A stretch of 7,854 nt of DNA from an uncultured Bacteroidota bacterium (GTDB lineage: Bacteria; Bacteroidota; Bacteroidia; Chitinophagales; Chitinophagaceae): assembly GCA_903933995.1 (NCBI GenBank), contig CAIZMD010000182.1:1-7854 (forward strand), read 5' to 3'. Below the pieces are notes generated by a model, which searched no databases, was not told where the DNA came from, and worked only from the letters and a program-made list of their open reading frames with translations. This document shows, piece by piece, positions 6,542 through 7,854 of the stretch. The position numbers and the translations under genes are program-made. Every line of letters starts with the position of its first letter. Positions within the stretch are counted from its first letter, which is position 1.

Positions 6542-7717
6542 ATGAAAGGTTCAATTATAGTATTGCTGTTGGTGTTGGTTAGTTTATTTACTATCCAAGA
6601 ATCGCGTGCACAGGAAGCAACTACTAAAATAGCTGTATTTGCTCCTTTGTATTTGGACTCGGCTTTTAATGGTAATAATTTTAAATTGGGTAATACCAAT
6701 TTGCCAAAATTCCTATTACCTGGATTAGAATTTTACAATGGGGTCATGATGGCCATTGATTCTTTGAATGCAGAAGGGGTGAATGCGGAAGTACTCATAT
6801 ATGATAGCAAACAAAGCGAATTAGCCATTCAAGAGATTTTGTCTAAGCCAGACCTAGAAGGGGTTTCCTTAATCATTGCTTCTTTTAACAACCGAAATGA
6901 AATCAAAGCCTTGGCTGATTTTGCCCTGAGCAGAAAAATAGCCCTGATTTCTGAAACCTATCCCAATGATGGCGGTGTTACAGAGAACCCCTATTTTATT
7001 TTGGTCAATTCTACATTGAGAACGCATATTGATGCCCTTTACAAATATTTACAGCGTTTTCATAGTACCGATAATTTAATCTGGATCAAACGTAAAGGAG
7101 CACTGGAAGACATGATTCAGAGTTTTTTTACAGAGCTTCAAAAGAAAACTCCTTCACTTGCTCTGAGAATCAAAACAGTAGAAATGGTTGATAGTCTAAA
7201 TCAACAGACACTATTAACAAGCTTGGATAGTAATCGCAACAATGTTTTGATTTGTGGGAGTCTGAATGAACCTTTTGGTACTGCCATAGTTAAAACATTG
7301 GCTGACAATAAAGACTACAAAGGAACGGTGATTGGTATGCCCACTTGGGATGGCTTTAAAGACTTAGCAAAGCCTGAATACAAAGGCATAGAAATTATTT
7401 ACAGCAGCCCCTATCATTTTCCAAGAACGGATAAGATTGCCATTTCCATTAGCAATAAATATAGAAACAAGTTTCAGGCAAGACCCAGCGACCAAGTATT
7501 TAAGGGCTTTGAATCTATGTACCATTTTTCCAAATTGCTCATCAAACACAAGGAAGCATTTCTGAATAATTTGTCAAACAAGTCTTTCAAAGTCTTTAAT
7601 GAATTCGATATTCAACCCATTAGATTCAAAAGGGACAATCCCATTCCAGACTATTTAGAGAACAAGAAAATTTATATCCTGAAAAAACTAGACGGCCAAA
7701 TAAAACCCGTTTTCTGA
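6542..7717 (+). CDS. Secreted type-1 periplasmic-binding-fold protein (amino-acid ABC transporter substrate-binding-like)
   Basis: The protein begins with a signal peptide (about 1-23, cut after SRA), has no lipobox Cys and no later membrane segment, so it should be soluble in the periplasm or secreted. The mature part resembles the LivJ/Leu-Ile-Val receptor fold. Strand IAVFAPLYLDS (30-40) opens lobe one, followed by the helix GLEFYNGVMMAIDSLNAEGVNAEVLIYDS (61-89). LIIASFNNRNEIKALADFA (110-128) resembles the ligand-site loop of the fold. NVLICGSLNEPFGTAIVKTL (234-253) and GTVIGMPTWDGFKDL (261-275) belong to lobe two. No permease or ATPase gene is adjacent, so a transport role is doubtful. 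It may instead be a sensor or envelope protein. From memory, guaA-linked PBP1-fold proteins in other Bacteroidota sometimes carry LysM domains; none is visible here. The start follows purine-rich AGAAAAGAA and is 18 bp after the guaA stop. Confidence 0.8.
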   Translation: MKGSIIVLLLVLVSLFTIQESRAQEATTKIAVFAPLYLDSAFNGNNFKLGNTNLPKFLLPGLEFYNGVMMAIDSLNAEGVNAEVLIYDSKQSELAIQEILSKPDLEGVSLIIASFNNRNEIKALADFALSRKIALISETYPNDGGVTENPYFILVNSTLRTHIDALYKYLQRFHSTDNLIWIKRKGALEDMIQSFFTELQKKTPSLALRIKTVEMVDSLNQQTLLTSLDSNRNNVLICGSLNEPFGTAIVKTLADNKDYKGTVIGMPTWDGFKDLAKPEYKGIEIIYSSPYHFPRTDKIAISISNKYRNKFQARPSDQVFKGFESMYHFSKLLIKHKEAFLNNLSNKSFKVFNEFDIQPIRFKRDNPIPDYLENKKIYILKKLDGQIKPVF

Positions 7718-7742
7718 TGAGTTGTAAGATTGTCTTTCCTTT

Positions 7743-7807
7743 TCTTCACTTTTCACTCTCTTCTCCCCATTCTTCACTCTTCACTCTTAACTCTTCACTT
7801 TCTTCAC
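7743..7807. repeat. Degenerate tandem heptamer array, TCTTCAC units
   Basis: Eight units stay in exact 7-base register from 7743 to 7798: TCTTCAC, TTTTCAC, TCTCTTC, TCCCCAT, TCTTCAC, TCTTCAC, TCTTAAC, TCTTCAC. After a 2-base TT insertion comes one more TCTTCAC (7801-7807). The unit is the exact reverse complement of the GTGAAGA array at 4033-4060. The decayed middle units show that this array is older than that one. It lies 25 bp downstream of the binding-fold gene. Confidence 0.88.
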
Positions 7808-7822
7808 TATATTCCTCTTCCG

Positions 7823-7842
7823 TTAAAGTTTCGTAACTTTAA
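7823..7842. promoter_or_regulatory. 8-bp inverted repeat overlapping a possible promoter for a gene beyond the window
   Basis: TTAAAGTT (7823-7830) and AACTTTAA (7835-7842) are perfect inverted repeats around a TCGT loop. No T-tract follows, so it does not look like a terminator. Its right arm contains TAACTTTA (7834-7841), a one-mismatch match to the -7 consensus TAnnTTTG on the plus strand, but I see no good -33 box. A downstream gene starting just after 7854 would fit; this cannot be checked within the window. Confidence 0.35.
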
Positions 7843-7854
7843 GTAACAATCCAC

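Noticed and set aside
7823..7842. Inverted repeat as terminator of the guaA operon
   Set aside because: The stem is AT-only apart from one G-C pair and no T-tract follows.

Overview
The window looks like ordinary chromosome from a Bacteroidota bacterium, most likely of the Chitinophagaceae type (inferred). The reasons are a low-GC genome with lysine- and asparagine-rich proteins, no clear Shine-Dalgarno sites, a TAnnTTTG-type -7 promoter motif right in front of guaA, a DUF2807 (head GIN) lipoprotein, and heptamer repeats between genes. I see no insertion sequence, integrase, phage gene, CRISPR array, tRNA or rRNA.

Layout. Positions 1-140 hold the 3' end of rpsT (ribosomal protein S20), followed by a rho-independent terminator. 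On the minus strand, 2278 down to 212, lies a two-component operon: an OmpR-type response regulator, then its membrane histidine kinase. Head-to-head with the regulator, only 30 bp away, is a secreted M14-type zinc carboxypeptidase (2309-4036, plus strand). Its stop codon lies inside the first unit of a GTGAAGA heptamer array. A strong bidirectional terminator (4093-4119) separates it from a convergent head-GIN lipoprotein (4150-4869, minus strand). A 118-bp divergent spacer (4870-4987) then leads to guaA (GMP synthase, 4988-6523). Eighteen bases after guaA comes a secreted type-1 periplasmic-binding-fold protein (6542-7717) with no permease or ATPase next to it. The right edge (7718-7854) carries a second, more decayed heptamer array in the opposite orientation, then an 8-bp inverted repeat that overlaps a possible promoter for a gene beyond the window.

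How the genes may relate. The regulator and kinase form a signalling pair and could control the adjacent divergent peptidase. guaA and the binding-fold protein are probably co-transcribed from a promoter at 4951-4982. The -7 box of that promoter lies so close to the ATG that the guaA mRNA should be leaderless or nearly so. A perfect 14-bp palindrome fills most of the promoter spacer and is the best candidate regulatory site here. I found no clearly new multi-gene system. The most interesting points are the guaA promoter architecture, the heptamer arrays and the orphan binding-fold protein linked to guaA.
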